Source: SAR202 cluster bacterium
GTDB lineage: Bacteria; Chloroflexota; Dehalococcoidia; Lucifugimonadales; UBA2962
Assembly: GCA_022447925.1 (NCBI GenBank)
Contig: JAKUTS010000007.1
Location: 13,023 to 77,022, forward strand
DNA length: 64,000 nt
Direction of reading: 5' to 3'
In this document: piece by piece, positions 53,023-63,565 of the stretch
How positions within the stretch are numbered: position 1 is the first letter of the stretch
How the letters are laid out: each line of letters opens with the position of its first letter
Translations under genes and position numbers: made by a program
The notes under the pieces: generated by a model
Databases searched by the model: none
What the model was told of the DNA's origin: nothing
The model's input: only the letters and a program-made list of their open reading frames with translations

Positions 53023-55227
53023 TTAACTTGGTGGAATGCTTGCATGCCAATATTTACTTAACGTTGTTACTGAAATTGACTCTTTAATACCTATTTCAAG
53101 TTTTGCTCCGCCCACTACACCTAGTTCCATAAAAGGGATTCCAGATTTATTAATCAATTCTATGGTCTCAGTTTTATTTTCTGGAGATATAGAAATAATA
53201 ATTTGAGATTGTTTTTCCCCAAAATAAGCGATATCCCATCGCTCATCGGTGCATTCAATCATTTTAAAACCAATGTTACCAATGATACAGCTTTCTGCGA
53301 TTGCAGATAACAATCCTCCCTCACTTATATCATGAGACGATTTTACTAGATCTTTTGTAATTAGTTGCCTGCAAAGAGCTTGCAAGTTGTATTCGAAATC
53401 TAAATCTATAGACGGCTGTCCTTCTACTAAACCATGTACCGTTTCGAGAAATTCACTACCGGCCAGACTTGAAAAATCGTCATCAAATTTATCCATACCT
53501 AAAAGAAACACTATGTCTGTGTCCGATACAAATCCTGATGCGGCGATCTTATCTATATCATCAATTACTCCCAGTGCTCCAATGATTGGGGTTGGATAAA
53601 TACTTTGGCCGTGTGATTCGTTATATAGACTAACGTTACCACTCACTATTGGTACCTTGAACTTTCGTGCAGCGTCCCCAATGCCTTTGACACATCGGTT
53701 TAATTGGAAAGCTACGTCATTCGTTTCTGGATTTCCGAAATTTAGACAATCGGTTAATGCCATAGGAGTAGCTCCTGTACAAGATATATTCCGACAAGCC
53801 TCGGCAACTGAGATAGCTCCTCCAACCTCAGGGTCCAGATAGCATAAACGTCCGTTCCCATCAATTGATGTGGATATTCCTTTTTGTGACCCCTTTAATC
53901 TTAAAACGGCCGCATCGCCTTTTCCTGGCTCTATTACTGTGTTGGTTTGTACATGATGGTCATATTGTTCATAAACCCACTTTTTGCTACTAACATTACT
54001 CGAAGCTAAAATTGTAAGTAATGTTTCTATTGCTCCCGATTCTGGCTTCTTTAGCTTTGACAGGTCAAAGGATTGTAATGACGTAAGCCAGCTGGGTTTT
54101 GTTCCATTTACTTCATATAATGGTGGGTCAGTTAGCAACTCTACAGGAATATTCGCTTGTTCCTTCCCGCCGCTTTTAATAATTACGTTTCCGTTATCAG
54201 TAACTAATCCGATTTTGGTCGCTTCCAATCCCCATTTACCAAAAATCTGACGCACCTTCATGACTTGATCGGGAGTGGCAATAACTAGCATTCTTTCCTC
54301 TGATTCAGAAAGCATTATTTCATAAGGCGAAAGGCCGGATTCTCTTAGAGGAACTTGGTCTATATCTATTTCTAATCCCGTTTTACTTTTTGATGCACAC
54401 TCAACTGATGCACTCGTCAGGCCAGCTGCGCCTAAATCTTGCAAACCAACATAATCGCCGGATTGTATTAATTCCAAACAAGCTTCTATTAGTACTTTTT
54501 CGAGGAAAGGATTTCCGACTTGAACTGTCGGCCTAAGTTCTTCACGCCCTTCTTCAAACGTCTGAGATGCTAGCCCGGATGCGCCATGTATTCCGTCTTT
54601 ACCAGTATCAGCCCCGACAAGCAATAAAACGTTGCCAGGATCTCCTGTTACAGCGCGAGCCATATATTTTGGCTCCACAAGCCCAATACACATTGCGTTT
54701 ACTAACGGATTGCCGGCATATGTTGTAGAAAAGCCTATTTCTCCTCCTATGTCCGGTACCCCTATACAGTTACCATAACCAGATATTCCAGATACCACTC
54801 CTTGGAATATTCTTTTACTGTATGGTTCACTTAAAGGGCCAAACCTTAATGAGTTCAAAAGGGCGATTGGTCTGGCACCCATAGCTAGTATGTCCCGTAC
54901 TATGCCTCCGACGCCAGTCGCAGCTCCCTCATATGGTTCAATAGCGGAGGGATGATTATGAGATTCTACTTTCATAACAACTGCTATCTCGTCTAAATCA
55001 ATAACTCCTGCGTTCTCTACTCCGGGCTCAACTAGTAACTTGTCGCTTTCATTAGGAAGAGTTTTTATTAATAATTTCGAATGTTTATATCCGCAGTGTT
55101 CCGACCAGAGAGAACCGAATAGGCCCAACTCTAAATGATTCGGTTCGCGGCCTAATCGTTTTACTATCAATCGGTATTCTGAGTTGGATATCGCAAGCTC
55201 AGTTAATTCTTTATTTGTGATTTTCAT
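53023..55227 (-). CDS. purL: Phosphoribosylformylglycinamidine synthase subunit PurL
   Basis: Large catalytic subunit of FGAM synthase, 734 residues (the short, bacterial type that needs PurQ and PurS). It has the typical N-terminal LGLFGSLWSEHCGYKHS, KVESHNHPSAIEPYEGAATG and the phosphate loops GADTGKDGIHG and VSGNVSLYNES. Its partner purQ is upstream, separated by two EamA-type frames. purS is not visible nearby. Confidence 0.96.
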   Translation of the reverse strand: MKITNKELTELAISNSEYRLIVKRLGREPNHLELGLFGSLWSEHCGYKHSKLLIKTLPNESDKLLVEPGVENAGVIDLDEIAVVMKVESHNHPSAIEPYEGAATGVGGIVRDILAMGARPIALLNSLRFGPLSEPYSKRIFQGVVSGISGYGNCIGVPDIGGEIGFSTTYAGNPLVNAMCIGLVEPKYMARAVTGDPGNVLLLVGADTGKDGIHGASGLASQTFEEGREELRPTVQVGNPFLEKVLIEACLELIQSGDYVGLQDLGAAGLTSASVECASKSKTGLEIDIDQVPLRESGLSPYEIMLSESEERMLVIATPDQVMKVRQIFGKWGLEATKIGLVTDNGNVIIKSGGKEQANIPVELLTDPPLYEVNGTKPSWLTSLQSFDLSKLKKPESGAIETLLTILASSNVSSKKWVYEQYDHHVQTNTVIEPGKGDAAVLRLKGSQKGISTSIDGNGRLCYLDPEVGGAISVAEACRNISCTGATPMALTDCLNFGNPETNDVAFQLNRCVKGIGDAARKFKVPIVSGNVSLYNESHGQSIYPTPIIGALGVIDDIDKIAASGFVSDTDIVFLLGMDKFDDDFSSLAGSEFLETVHGLVEGQPSIDLDFEYNLQALCRQLITKDLVKSSHDISEGGLLSAIAESCIIGNIGFKMIECTDERWDIAYFGEKQSQIIISISPENKTETIELINKSGIPFMELGVVGGAKLEIGIKESISVTTLSKYWHASIPPS

Positions 55228-55229
55228 TT

Positions 55230-55724
55230 TTAACCATTGCTAACTAATGTTATACCGATTACTACCAGTATCGCTCCACAAATTGTTTTCCAGGTTATAC
55301 GGTCTAACCTCCTGATGAAAATCCAAGCAAGTATTATTGATACCAGCGGATATGCACCGACTAGTGGTGCAGATACTACCAAAGGTAGCTTTACCATTGA
55401 AAGAAACCAGAATGTTACGCCTATTGAAGCTGATATGCCAGTGAAAATTACTGGTATCCATGCTTTTGTTGGACTAGATTTAAAATCAGATATCAAATCC
55501 TTGTAAAACAATCCTAAAACTAAGATGGCACCAAAAAGCAAAGAGAACGCTGTAGCAGTTATAGGCCCTGTATGATGAGTGACAACGTGCTTACTAGCTA
55601 TGGCGCCTGAACCATATCCTAGCGCTGAAATTAAAGCGGCTGTGACACCAATCCATCGGTGATCGAGACGGTTATATATGTGGTGGTTAAGCATGCTAGA
55701 TATATGATCTCTCACCTTTTGCAT
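55230..55724 (-). CDS. EamA-type transporter, C-terminal half
   Basis: A 164-residue DMT-type protein with about five helices, matching one EamA repeat (GVTAALISALGYGSGAI, then SMVKLPLVVSAPLVGAYPLVS). Its ATG immediately follows the in-frame TAG of the upstream half, and AAAGGA sits six bases before it, so it can be translated as a separate half. It may pair with the other half to form a ten-helix transporter for a small metabolite. Confidence 0.85.
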   Translation of the reverse strand: MQKVRDHISSMLNHHIYNRLDHRWIGVTAALISALGYGSGAIASKHVVTHHTGPITATAFSLLFGAILVLGLFYKDLISDFKSSPTKAWIPVIFTGISASIGVTFWFLSMVKLPLVVSAPLVGAYPLVSIILAWIFIRRLDRITWKTICGAILVVIGITLVSNG

Positions 55725-56213
55725 CTATCGTCCTTTTCCGGTTGGGTTAGATGTATCGAAATCAACTTGCGGACGGTTGTTGGATTTGTCGCTAAAGATT
55801 AATGTGATTCCTATTAAAATCAGCATAGTTCCTCCTAGTATCATAAGAGTTAGTTTTTCATCTGTTAACCACACTGCGAGACCAATTGTAATTAAAGGAG
55901 CTATTCCAATTACACTTGATGCTCTAGATGCTCCAGCGTATTTAACTCCGATGAAGTTGAAAAGACGTCCAATTGGGTATGAGAGTAACGCATTTAATAA
56001 TATGAATAGCAAAGCGACAATTGAAATAGAAGTGAGTTCTTCAAGTTCTAAAGTAAGCGCTACAATGAAAACTATTACACTTCCAACAACAAGCGAAATT
56101 ATCGTAATGCTCGCTGGTTTAACATACTGCATTCCCGACTGGGCCAGTACTGCAGTAGCACCGAATCCGATAGTTGATGTTATTGCCAGGATTATTCCAT
56201 CTAAGTAGCTCAA
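55725..56213 (-). CDS. EamA-type transporter, N-terminal half (ends in in-frame TAG)
   Basis: A 162-residue EamA repeat with about five helices (DGIILAITSTIGFGATAVL and the VIGIAPLITIGLAV segment). The long frame extends upstream into purQ, but the TTG at 56213 follows TAGGA by six bases just after the purQ stop, so that start is preferred. It ends at TAG (55727-55725). The next codon in the same frame is the ATG of the second half, so the two together read as one ordinary ten-helix protein split by one stop. Confidence 0.85.
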   Translation of the reverse strand: MSYLDGIILAITSTIGFGATAVLAQSGMQYVKPASITIISLVVGSVIVFIVALTLELEELTSISIVALLFILLNALLSYPIGRLFNFIGVKYAGASRASSVIGIAPLITIGLAVWLTDEKLTLMILGGTMLILIGITLIFSDKSNNRPQVDFDTSNPTGKGR

Positions 56214-56221
56214 AAAAAATC

Positions 56222-56917
56222 CTATTTTATAGAAGTTGAGCTTAGGATTGATTGAAATATACTGAGGCCGTCTGATGATCCAAGAATGTCCTCGCACGCT
56301 TTTTCTGGGTGGGGCATCATTCCTAGTACATTTCTTTTTGAATTAACTATTCCTGCAATATTGTTTATTGAGCCATTGGGGTTGGATTCCGTTGTGACAG
56401 CTCCATTAGGTTCACAATATTTAAATACGATTCGATCTTCAGCCTCTAATTCTTTTAGGGTGTCATCACTAGCATAATATTGTCCTTCTCCGTGTGATAC
56501 CGGAACACGGAGGGTGTTCGCTTTATTAATGGTGCTTGTGAATGGCGTGGACACAGTTTCTACTTTTAAATTTACCCATTGGCATCGAAATTGTAAGTGG
56601 TCGTTTCGCATCAGCGCACCGGGCAATAGGCCAGCTTCACATAAAACTTGGAATCCATTACAGATTCCAATTACTAGGCCACCTTTGTCAGCAAAATTAT
56701 TAACAGATTTCATCACCGGAGCAAATCTTGCGATGGCGCCGGCTCTCAAATAATCTCCATAGGAAAAGCCTCCTGGGATTACTATGCAATCGTACGCACT
56801 AAGATTGGTTTCCTGGTGCCATATATATTCTGTGGATTGTTTTAAAACGTCTCGGAACACGTGCATGCAGTCTTTATCACTCCATGTGCCAGGGAAAATA
56901 ACTATTCCTGTCTTCAA
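56222..56917 (-). CDS. purQ: Phosphoribosylformylglycinamidine synthase subunit PurQ
   Basis: Glutaminase of FGAM synthase, 231 residues. The class I glutamine amidotransferase nucleophile is in [13 protein letters not shown] (Cys near residue 86). The oxyanion and His/Glu part is [12 protein letters not shown]. The early [16 protein letters not shown] loop is typical. The start overlaps the gltX stop by four bases. Confidence 0.96.
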   Translation of the reverse strand: MKTGIVIFPGTWSDKDCMHVFRDVLKQSTEYIWHQETNLSAYDCIVIPGGFSYGDYLRAGAIARFAPVMKSVNNFADKGGLVIGICNGFQVLCEAGLLPGALMRNDHLQFRCQWVNLKVETVSTPFTSTINKANTLRVPVSHGEGQYYASDDTLKELEAEDRIVFKYCEPNGAVTTESNPNGSINNIAGIVNSKRNVLGMMPHPEKACEDILGSSDGLSIFQSILSSTSIK

Positions 56918-58395
56918 TTTCGATCTCCGTAAGAATTAAGTTTTTGGATTGCCATGTTTATAGCATTGATTGTGGTGTCTCTACCGATTATTTCCAGACT
57001 TTCAAATAAAGGAGGGGACACTTTTTGTCCCGTTGTTGCTATTCTAAGAGTCCCAAAAAGTTGGCCTGGTTTTATATTCAATGTTTCAGACAATGTTCGT
57101 AATGAAGTCTCAATGTTATTAGCATTAAAAGGGCTCGTTTGATTCATAACGTCCAAAGATTTATTAAGCGCAGAAATAGTTGATTCACAATCCATCTTTT
57201 TTTGAATCAACAAATCTGTATCATATGAAATTTCTTTCGAGAACAAAAATTTGATCATAGGAGCAGCTTCTTGCAATGTTTTTATTCGATCCTGAATTAG
57301 GGGGAGAACCGATACTAACGTGCTGGTTTCGGGGTCCATTTCAAACGGGTCTTCTGGCAAGTAAGACCAATAGTTTTGTAGTTCGTTGATCAGTTTAGAT
57401 TGGTCCGATTCTCTAATATAATGTCCATTCATCCATTCTAATTTTTGATTGTCAAATATAGCCGATGACTTTGATACTCGCTCAATAGAAAAGTATTCTA
57501 TTAGTTCTTTGTCAGTGAATATCTCTGTTTTGTCGTCAAATGACCATCCTAATAAGCAAAGGAAGTTGAGCATAGCAGAAGGCAGATACCCATTTGATCG
57601 AAATTCCTTTATCGATGTTGCTCCATGACGCTTGCTTAATTTAGTTCGATCAGATGCCAGAATTATTGGCACATGGGCGAAAATTGGTGGATCTGCTTCA
57701 AGAGCCTTATATAAATTGATATGTTTAGGCAAAGAAGGCAGCCATTCCTCGGCTCTAATTACATGGGATATTTCCATGGCGTGATCATCAATAACATTTG
57801 CAAGGTGATATGTAGGGAATCCATCTGACTTCAAAATAACAAAATCATCCATAAGTGAATTCTCGAATTCTATGTCTCCTCGAATTACATCCGATACTTT
57901 AGTTATGCCTGCATTAGGCATGGCAAACCTGACAACTAGTTTTGCAGAGTTATCTGATCCTTTTGATAATTGTTTCTCTCTGCAATGGCCGTCATATCCA
58001 GGCGGTTTGCCGGATTTCATTTGATTTTGGCGTAATTCATTAAGCCTTTCAGGAGTACAAGAACAATAATATGCGTCTTTAGATGTTATGAGTTTATCGA
58101 TAGCTTGAGAGTATATGCCAAGTTTCTGTCTTTCTGATTGGATATAAGGGCCGTATTTGCCTGCTTTATCAGGCCCTTCGTCCCATTCAAGTCCAAGCCA
58201 GCTAAGAGACTCTAGTATTGAATCAACCGCTCCATCCACCAATCGAGCTTGATCAGTGTCCTCCACTCTGATTATGAATGAACCTTTGTTTGCTCGGGCA
58301 AATAACCATGCGAATATTGCTGTGCGAATATTACCGACGTGAGGTTCCCCTGTAGGGCTAGGAGCAAATCTTGTCCGCGGATTTGTAGTCTTCAT
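56914..58395 (-). CDS. gltX: Glutamyl-tRNA synthetase
   Basis: Charges tRNA-Glu (and, in many bacteria, tRNA-Gln non-discriminately). The 493-residue class I enzyme has the HIGH-type motif [13 protein letters not shown] near residue 14 and the KMSKS-type motif [10 protein letters not shown] near residue 252. The zinc-type Cys cluster CSCTPERLN precedes it. The amidase at window start could be GatA, which would suit non-discriminating charging, but this is unproven. Confidence 0.96.
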   Translation of the reverse strand: MKTTNPRTRFAPSPTGEPHVGNIRTAIFAWLFARANKGSFIIRVEDTDQARLVDGAVDSILESLSWLGLEWDEGPDKAGKYGPYIQSERQKLGIYSQAIDKLITSKDAYYCSCTPERLNELRQNQMKSGKPPGYDGHCREKQLSKGSDNSAKLVVRFAMPNAGITKVSDVIRGDIEFENSLMDDFVILKSDGFPTYHLANVIDDHAMEISHVIRAEEWLPSLPKHINLYKALEADPPIFAHVPIILASDRTKLSKRHGATSIKEFRSNGYLPSAMLNFLCLLGWSFDDKTEIFTDKELIEYFSIERVSKSSAIFDNQKLEWMNGHYIRESDQSKLINELQNYWSYLPEDPFEMDPETSTLVSVLPLIQDRIKTLQEAAPMIKFLFSKEISYDTDLLIQKKMDCESTISALNKSLDVMNQTSPFNANNIETSLRTLSETLNIKPGQLFGTLRIATTGQKVSPPLFESLEIIGRDTTINAINMAIQKLNSYGDRN

Positions 58396-58397
58396 TT

Positions 58398-59327
58398 CTA
58401 TGCAGTATCTTTCATATTGCCAGCAGATTTCAAGCTTTCTAGATACTGACTCAGCTCTAATGGAAGATCTAAATTAAAAGTTAATAACTTTTCGCTAATC
58501 GGATGGTTAAATGTTAGGGACGATGCATGGAGGAATTGCCTACCTAATTCAATTTCTGGCTTACCATATGTTTGATCCCCTAATACACTGTGGCCGATTG
58601 ATTTTAAATGCACTCTAATCTGATGGGTTCTACCTGTTTTTGGGAACACTTTTAACAGGCTGTGATCCGTATATGTCTCAATAACCTCGTATTGTGTAAC
58701 TGCGGTTTTGCCAGTGGATACTATGTCCATATGTTGGCGATTAAAAGGGCTGCGACCTATCGGTGCGTCAATAACGGCCTGAAGTTCTATCGGTATTCCG
58801 TTTACCACAGCTAAATAAGTCTTTTGTACGTTCCGGTCAGCAAATTGTTGACTGACTTTTCTATGTGCTAACTCTGTTTTTGCTGTGACTAGCAGTCCGG
58901 ATGTTTCCATGTCCAAACGATGGATTATACCTGGCCTGGACTTTGTTCCTATACCTGATATGTTTGGGTCATGGTTAATTAGCGCGTTGGCAATCGTTTT
59001 ATCACGGTGTCCTGGAGCAGGATGAACTGCAATTCCTGAAGGTTTATTAATAACTAAGATATACTCGTCTTCGTAGACTATTTCCAGTTTTAATTGCCAT
59101 GGATCTAGGTTTGATATTGCATCGTTTCGGATTGTGATTTCTATGGTTTCGCCAGATTTTACTCGATAAGAAGGATTTACTTTATTGTGATTAACCAGCA
59201 CAGAAGAGTCGCGAATGAGCTTTAAAACTTTAGCGCGTGAGAGATCATCTATTTTCTCCGTTACATATTTATCTAACCTAACCCCTTGATCAGTTTCAGA
59301 GACATGTAATTTGATGTTTTTGCTCAA
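58398..59327 (-). CDS. rluD: 23S rRNA pseudouridine synthase, RluD/RluA family
   Basis: A 309-residue pseudouridine synthase with an N-terminal S4 domain (VRLDKYVTEKIDDLSRAKVL) and catalytic Asp in HRLDMETSGLLV near residue 145. KTGRTHQIRVHL is a second family motif. Identity to RluD rather than RluA/RluC is by context: it lies directly after lspA, the usual neighbour. Confidence 0.92.
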   Translation of the reverse strand: MSKNIKLHVSETDQGVRLDKYVTEKIDDLSRAKVLKLIRDSSVLVNHNKVNPSYRVKSGETIEITIRNDAISNLDPWQLKLEIVYEDEYILVINKPSGIAVHPAPGHRDKTIANALINHDPNISGIGTKSRPGIIHRLDMETSGLLVTAKTELAHRKVSQQFADRNVQKTYLAVVNGIPIELQAVIDAPIGRSPFNRQHMDIVSTGKTAVTQYEVIETYTDHSLLKVFPKTGRTHQIRVHLKSIGHSVLGDQTYGKPEIELGRQFLHASSLTFNHPISEKLLTFNLDLPLELSQYLESLKSAGNMKDTA

Positions 59328-59355
59328 AATGGTACTCGGCTTTGATCAGACGTAT

Positions 59356-59880
59356 TTAAATATCCTTGTCAGGCTTAGGCTTGCTTAGCTCCGGGAAAAC
59401 GACCGTTACTAATATCAATAAAAATATCCCACAGGTTATAGCTGAGTCAGCTATATTGAATACTGGCCACATCCCAACATCAATGAAATCCGTGACTTCG
59501 CCCATTGAAACCCTGTCTATAAAATTTCCTATAGCTCCACCAAGAAGTAATGCTATGGCCAGACGTAACCAACCCCCGACATTTTTCTGCGTCTTGTAAA
59601 AAAAGATAAGACAGGCTATCGCTACAACGGATGCAATTGTTAGGATGACTGGGATGTTAGGGAACAGACCAAATATAGTCCCTGAATTAGTGTAATAAGT
59701 TAACCTGAAAAATCCCGACTCAGGTATAGACTCCCCATAGCTCATAAAATCTCTTACTAGGTACTTTGTTAACTGGTCGAACCCCACAATCAATATAGTT
59801 GCCATAAATAACATCCAGTCTTTGTAAATTGGTATGCTAGTGGATTCAGTTATATTGTTAGGCTTTTTGTTGTCAGGCAT
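59356..59880 (-). CDS. lspA: Lipoprotein signal peptidase (signal peptidase II)
   Basis: Cleaves lipid-modified prolipoproteins. The 174-residue protein has four membrane helices. The catalytic Asp pair lies in NFIDRVSMGEVTDFIDVG and FNIADSAI. The N-terminal loop TNSGTIFGLF is also conserved. It matches the lipoproteins encoded elsewhere in this window. Confidence 0.96.
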   Translation of the reverse strand: MPDNKKPNNITESTSIPIYKDWMLFMATILIVGFDQLTKYLVRDFMSYGESIPESGFFRLTYYTNSGTIFGLFPNIPVILTIASVVAIACLIFFYKTQKNVGGWLRLAIALLLGGAIGNFIDRVSMGEVTDFIDVGMWPVFNIADSAITCGIFLLILVTVVFPELSKPKPDKDI

Positions 59881-59975
59881 TATTCGATTAAATCTGAGTG
59901 AGTTTGGTGAACTTGTTTACTTATTCTACTACGCTATTATCACAGTTGATTGCACACAAGCATGGCGACAAATGT

Positions 59976-61064
59976 TTAATTTTTGATTGATTTGGCTTGT
60001 GCATCAGAGAATGCAGATATAATTTCCTCATTGGGTCTTTGAAGTATTGTCGCATTAATATGCAGGTATATTTCACCGGATGGTTCTGTGTAAATAAAGA
60101 TTCCAGATTTCTTGAGTTCTGCTATTAGATCTTCAACTAAGATGGAACTCGAAAATGCTAGTCTATATATGTTTGAACCATGATCGAACTCATGTATTTG
60201 TATGTGATCTAATTCATTTAAAGCTGGGAAAAGTTGACTGGCTTTTTGCATGGACTCAGAAAATTTATGCTCGAACCCGTCGAGTCCGTTTAAAGCGAGA
60301 GCTGCTATAAGCGACGCGTTAGCAAGCCCGCCACCGAACATTCTTCTTTCATGAAACATACCCTCAATAAACTCGATCTCGCCTGCCAAAATACTACCGA
60401 AAGGAGTGCCCAAATACTTGTATAGCGAGACATATACAGAGTCAAAAAGTGAAGAATATTCCTTAACAGATTTACCTGTAACAGCTGACTGCATAAATAT
60501 TCTAGCTCCATCAAGGTGACACTGGATTTCGTTGGTTTTGCAAAACTCAGTAAGTTTTACTAAGTGTTCCCATGGAACAACTTGACCGTATTGCCTTCGT
60601 ACCGGGGTTTCAATGGAAACGACGGAGATGGGATTTAATACTCTACCTGTAACTGAGGTCCGATACGCTTTATCTAATTCATTTGTGTCAAAGTAAACTC
60701 TGTTTTGCGCCAATGGTACAAGATTAATCCCACTCAGCCTCTGAATCGAGTCACCAGTATCATTGAATATATGGCTTTGCTCTTGAACCACAGCTCTTCC
60801 TGCGGTACCAGCATGCCTTCTAATAGCTAAATGATTTGCTAATGTCCCTGTGGGCATAAATATCGCTGCCGGCTTGCCCAGTATAGCGGCCATTTCATTT
60901 TCTAGCTGTCCAACAAGTCCTCCCAAAGAAAAGTCGTCATCTAACAGCTGATGATTCTCAGTAAACTCGTTCAGTCTACTGAGAAGGGTTTTTGCTGTTC
61001 TCGGTTCCCCATCTCCACGAAAGACCACTGAATCGTTATCGTCAAATTTATATATCCTCTTCAC
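59976..61064 (-). CDS. Threonine aldolase / beta-eliminating lyase family PLP enzyme
   Basis: Fold-type I PLP enzyme of 362 residues. FMPTGTLANHLAIRRHAG is the PLP-phosphate region. The Lys is in YVSLYKYLGTPFGSI near residue 214, and HLDGARIFMQ includes the Asp for the pyridine nitrogen. The usual low-specificity L-threonine aldolase reads SLSKGLGAP at the Lys. The LYKYLG form suggests a related subfamily. The start codon is GTG. Confidence 0.88.
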   Translation of the reverse strand: MKRIYKFDDNDSVVFRGDGEPRTAKTLLSRLNEFTENHQLLDDDFSLGGLVGQLENEMAAILGKPAAIFMPTGTLANHLAIRRHAGTAGRAVVQEQSHIFNDTGDSIQRLSGINLVPLAQNRVYFDTNELDKAYRTSVTGRVLNPISVVSIETPVRRQYGQVVPWEHLVKLTEFCKTNEIQCHLDGARIFMQSAVTGKSVKEYSSLFDSVYVSLYKYLGTPFGSILAGEIEFIEGMFHERRMFGGGLANASLIAALALNGLDGFEHKFSESMQKASQLFPALNELDHIQIHEFDHGSNIYRLAFSSSILVEDLIAELKKSGIFIYTEPSGEIYLHINATILQRPNEEIISAFSDAQAKSIKN

Positions 61065-61181
61065 TTTGAGCCCTTTCTTGTTTTAAACAATTGTCCGCAG
61101 TCTTAAGCTGCTAGCGGTGGTTTTCTGTACCAGCCCTGACATTTATAATTCTATATACTATTTTAAAATAGAGCATATTTT

Positions 61182-62246
61182 ATGTATTTTGAATGTATAA
61201 ATTGTAATACTTCTGTTGATGCACACATTTCCATCTCACTATGTACTCATTGCGGGTATCCATTAACAATTAGACATAATGGCGATCCAGAAATGCAAAC
61301 TAATAACGAAGCAGTAACTTTGGGTGAAGGTCACTCTAAAATGATTACTTTGGCTAAAGTCGCTAATTCACTTGGGGTGTCAAAGATCTATGCTAAACTC
61401 GAGAATTCCAACCCAACAGGCTCATTTAAAGACAGAGGCAGTTCTGCAATGCTTAGTGCCATAAAATCCGCAGGTATTAGTAGTATTGTTGAGGACTCAT
61501 CAGGCAACGCCGGTGCTTCTATTGCTGCTTATGCTGCGCTTGCAGGAATCACGGCTCATATCTTTGTTCCTGAAAACGCTCCTAAAGCAAAAGTTGATCA
61601 AATACTGGTTTACGGAGCAAATGTTCATAAAATTCCTGGACATCGAGATAACGCAGAAATACAGGCAAAGAATTTTGCTTCAGAACAAAAACTTTTATAT
61701 GCGTCGCATAATATTAATCCCTACTTTTTGGAAGGGACTAAGTCATTCGCCAGAGAAGTTGTAACTGAGTTTGAGCCCAACTTGCCTGACCACATCATAA
61801 TACCGGTTGGAAACGGGTCATTGTTAATCTCAACTTACTTGGTCCTTAAAGAATGTTGGGTATCAGGTAATATATCCAAGATACCCAAACTTTATGCAGT
61901 ACAATCCGAATCAATCAAACCGATCGTTAGTAGATTGCACAATATTGGATGGAGTTTTAACCCAGAGCAAAACACTTGTGCGGATGGTATCGCATCTCTC
62001 AATCCCCCAAGAATGAAACAAATTGTAAATTCAATAATAAAAACTAAAGGTGATTCAATCGGTGTTAGTGAGGAATCAATACAAAAACACCATCGGCTTG
62101 TAGCTGAGAATGAAGGAATATACATGGAGCCGACCTCTGCTGTGTCGTTTGCTGGCCTCGAAGCTCTTGTCAATAATAAAACAATAGACTCAGGCGATTC
62201 TGTTTTGATTCCTATTACCGGTAGTGGCTTAAAATCCTCGACTTGA
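61182..62246 (+). CDS. Threonine synthase-like PLP enzyme
   Basis: Fold-type II PLP enzyme of 354 residues. A zinc-ribbon-like start (CINCN ... CTHCG) leads to the catalytic Lys in NPTGSFKDRGSS near residue 76. DSSGNAGASIAAYA and PVGNGSLLIS are the PLP contacts. Threonine synthase is likely; cysteate synthase or a dehydratase-like relative is possible. It converges with the aminotransferase two bases away. Confidence 0.9.
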   Translation: MYFECINCNTSVDAHISISLCTHCGYPLTIRHNGDPEMQTNNEAVTLGEGHSKMITLAKVANSLGVSKIYAKLENSNPTGSFKDRGSSAMLSAIKSAGISSIVEDSSGNAGASIAAYAALAGITAHIFVPENAPKAKVDQILVYGANVHKIPGHRDNAEIQAKNFASEQKLLYASHNINPYFLEGTKSFAREVVTEFEPNLPDHIIIPVGNGSLLISTYLVLKECWVSGNISKIPKLYAVQSESIKPIVSRLHNIGWSFNPEQNTCADGIASLNPPRMKQIVNSIIKTKGDSIGVSEESIQKHHRLVAENEGIYMEPTSAVSFAGLEALVNNKTIDSGDSVLIPITGSGLKSST

Positions 62247-62248
62247 CT

Positions 62249-63430
62249 CTAAGTGTGATTCAAGAAAACCTTCCTGAATCCATCGATGCAGTTATGTAAT
62301 GTGTGCTCGTCTACGCAATAAGATATGCGAAAGTAACCGGGTGAACCAAAACCAGATCCTGGAACTACTAAAACATTTTTTTTCCTAAGCTCGTTTACGT
62401 ATTTAACGTCATCCTCAATCGGCGACTTCGGAAACATATAGAACGCTCCTTGAGGCTTGATAACTTCGTAGCCGATATCAGTAAGGTTTGTCCAAAGAAA
62501 ATCTCTGCTTTGCCTATAGTCATCTATGTTTACTGTTTCGCTTTGTAAATTAATAATCAGATGTTGCATTAGGGCAGGCGCATTAACAAACCCAAGAACC
62601 CGATTGCTGAACGTTAGGCCATCGATGATTTCGTCCTTATTTTCGTTGTCTGGGTTTACCGCGACATAACCAATTCGTTCACCGGCCAACCCTAGATCTT
62701 TAGAATGAGAAGTAGCAACAATAGTGTTTGAATGTGTCGAGAAAATATGGTTGTAACTAATGTCGTCATAGATAATCTTTCGGTATGGTTCGTCACTAAC
62801 AATAAAAATGTCTCTGCCATATTTAAGTTCGAGTTTCTTAATACTCTGACCTAGTGTCTTTAATACACTGTTCGGGTAAACTACGCCCGATGGGTTGTTT
62901 GGAGAATTCACTATCACCATTTTTGTTTTCTCGTTGACAATTTCTTCAAGCATGGACAGCTTAGGCATAAAATCGTCGTCGTGATCCAAAACTACACATT
63001 TACCTCCATGGTTATCTGCATAGAAGAAGTATTCAGCAAAGTATGGGGCAAAAACAACAATTTCATCACCTGGGTCTAAAAGCGTTTTAATAATGATGTT
63101 AAGAGCTCCTCCTGCTCCACAGGTCATCACGATATCTTCTTTGCTAAATATTAAACCTGTTTCATTTGTTAAGTTTTTAGCCACAGCTTCTCTGGTTTCT
63201 GCCAGGCCCGCATTCGGCATATATCGATGTAACCCACTGGCAGGGTTTTCAATGTAATTTCTCAGTAGTTCGATGAATTTGGGCGGAGGCTCATAGATGG
63301 GGTTTCCTAAGGAAAGATCATAGACTTTATCTGCGCCTATCTTAGTTTTCAATAAGATGCCTTCTTCAAACATCTTGCGGATCCATGACCCTTGTTCCAT
63401 CGATTTTTTCAGTTTTGTAGATATAGTCAC
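62249..63430 (-). CDS. Class I/II aminotransferase (aspartate aminotransferase-like)
   Basis: Fold-type I aminotransferase of 393 residues. It has LSLGNPIYEPPPKF at the N-terminus, the GAGGALNIIIKTLL phosphate loop, the Asn in NSPNNPSGVVY, the PLP Lys in ATSHSKDLGLAGERIGY near residue 239, and the C-terminal Arg in FRISYCVDE. Substrate class cannot be narrowed. The start is GTG with AGGT upstream. Confidence 0.93.
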   Translation of the reverse strand: MTISTKLKKSMEQGSWIRKMFEEGILLKTKIGADKVYDLSLGNPIYEPPPKFIELLRNYIENPASGLHRYMPNAGLAETREAVAKNLTNETGLIFSKEDIVMTCGAGGALNIIIKTLLDPGDEIVVFAPYFAEYFFYADNHGGKCVVLDHDDDFMPKLSMLEEIVNEKTKMVIVNSPNNPSGVVYPNSVLKTLGQSIKKLELKYGRDIFIVSDEPYRKIIYDDISYNHIFSTHSNTIVATSHSKDLGLAGERIGYVAVNPDNENKDEIIDGLTFSNRVLGFVNAPALMQHLIINLQSETVNIDDYRQSRDFLWTNLTDIGYEVIKPQGAFYMFPKSPIEDDVKYVNELRKKNVLVVPGSGFGSPGYFRISYCVDEHTLHNCIDGFRKVFLNHT

Positions 63431-63565
63431 TGTTTACCTGCCACTTATTGAGATATTCTATTATCTTCCAGATCAGGTTAAAAACAACATTTATTATCAA
63501 AGGATTATTTCTATATAGCCCGGAACTGTATGATTGTATTAGGTTTTGCGCTATCAACACTTTAG

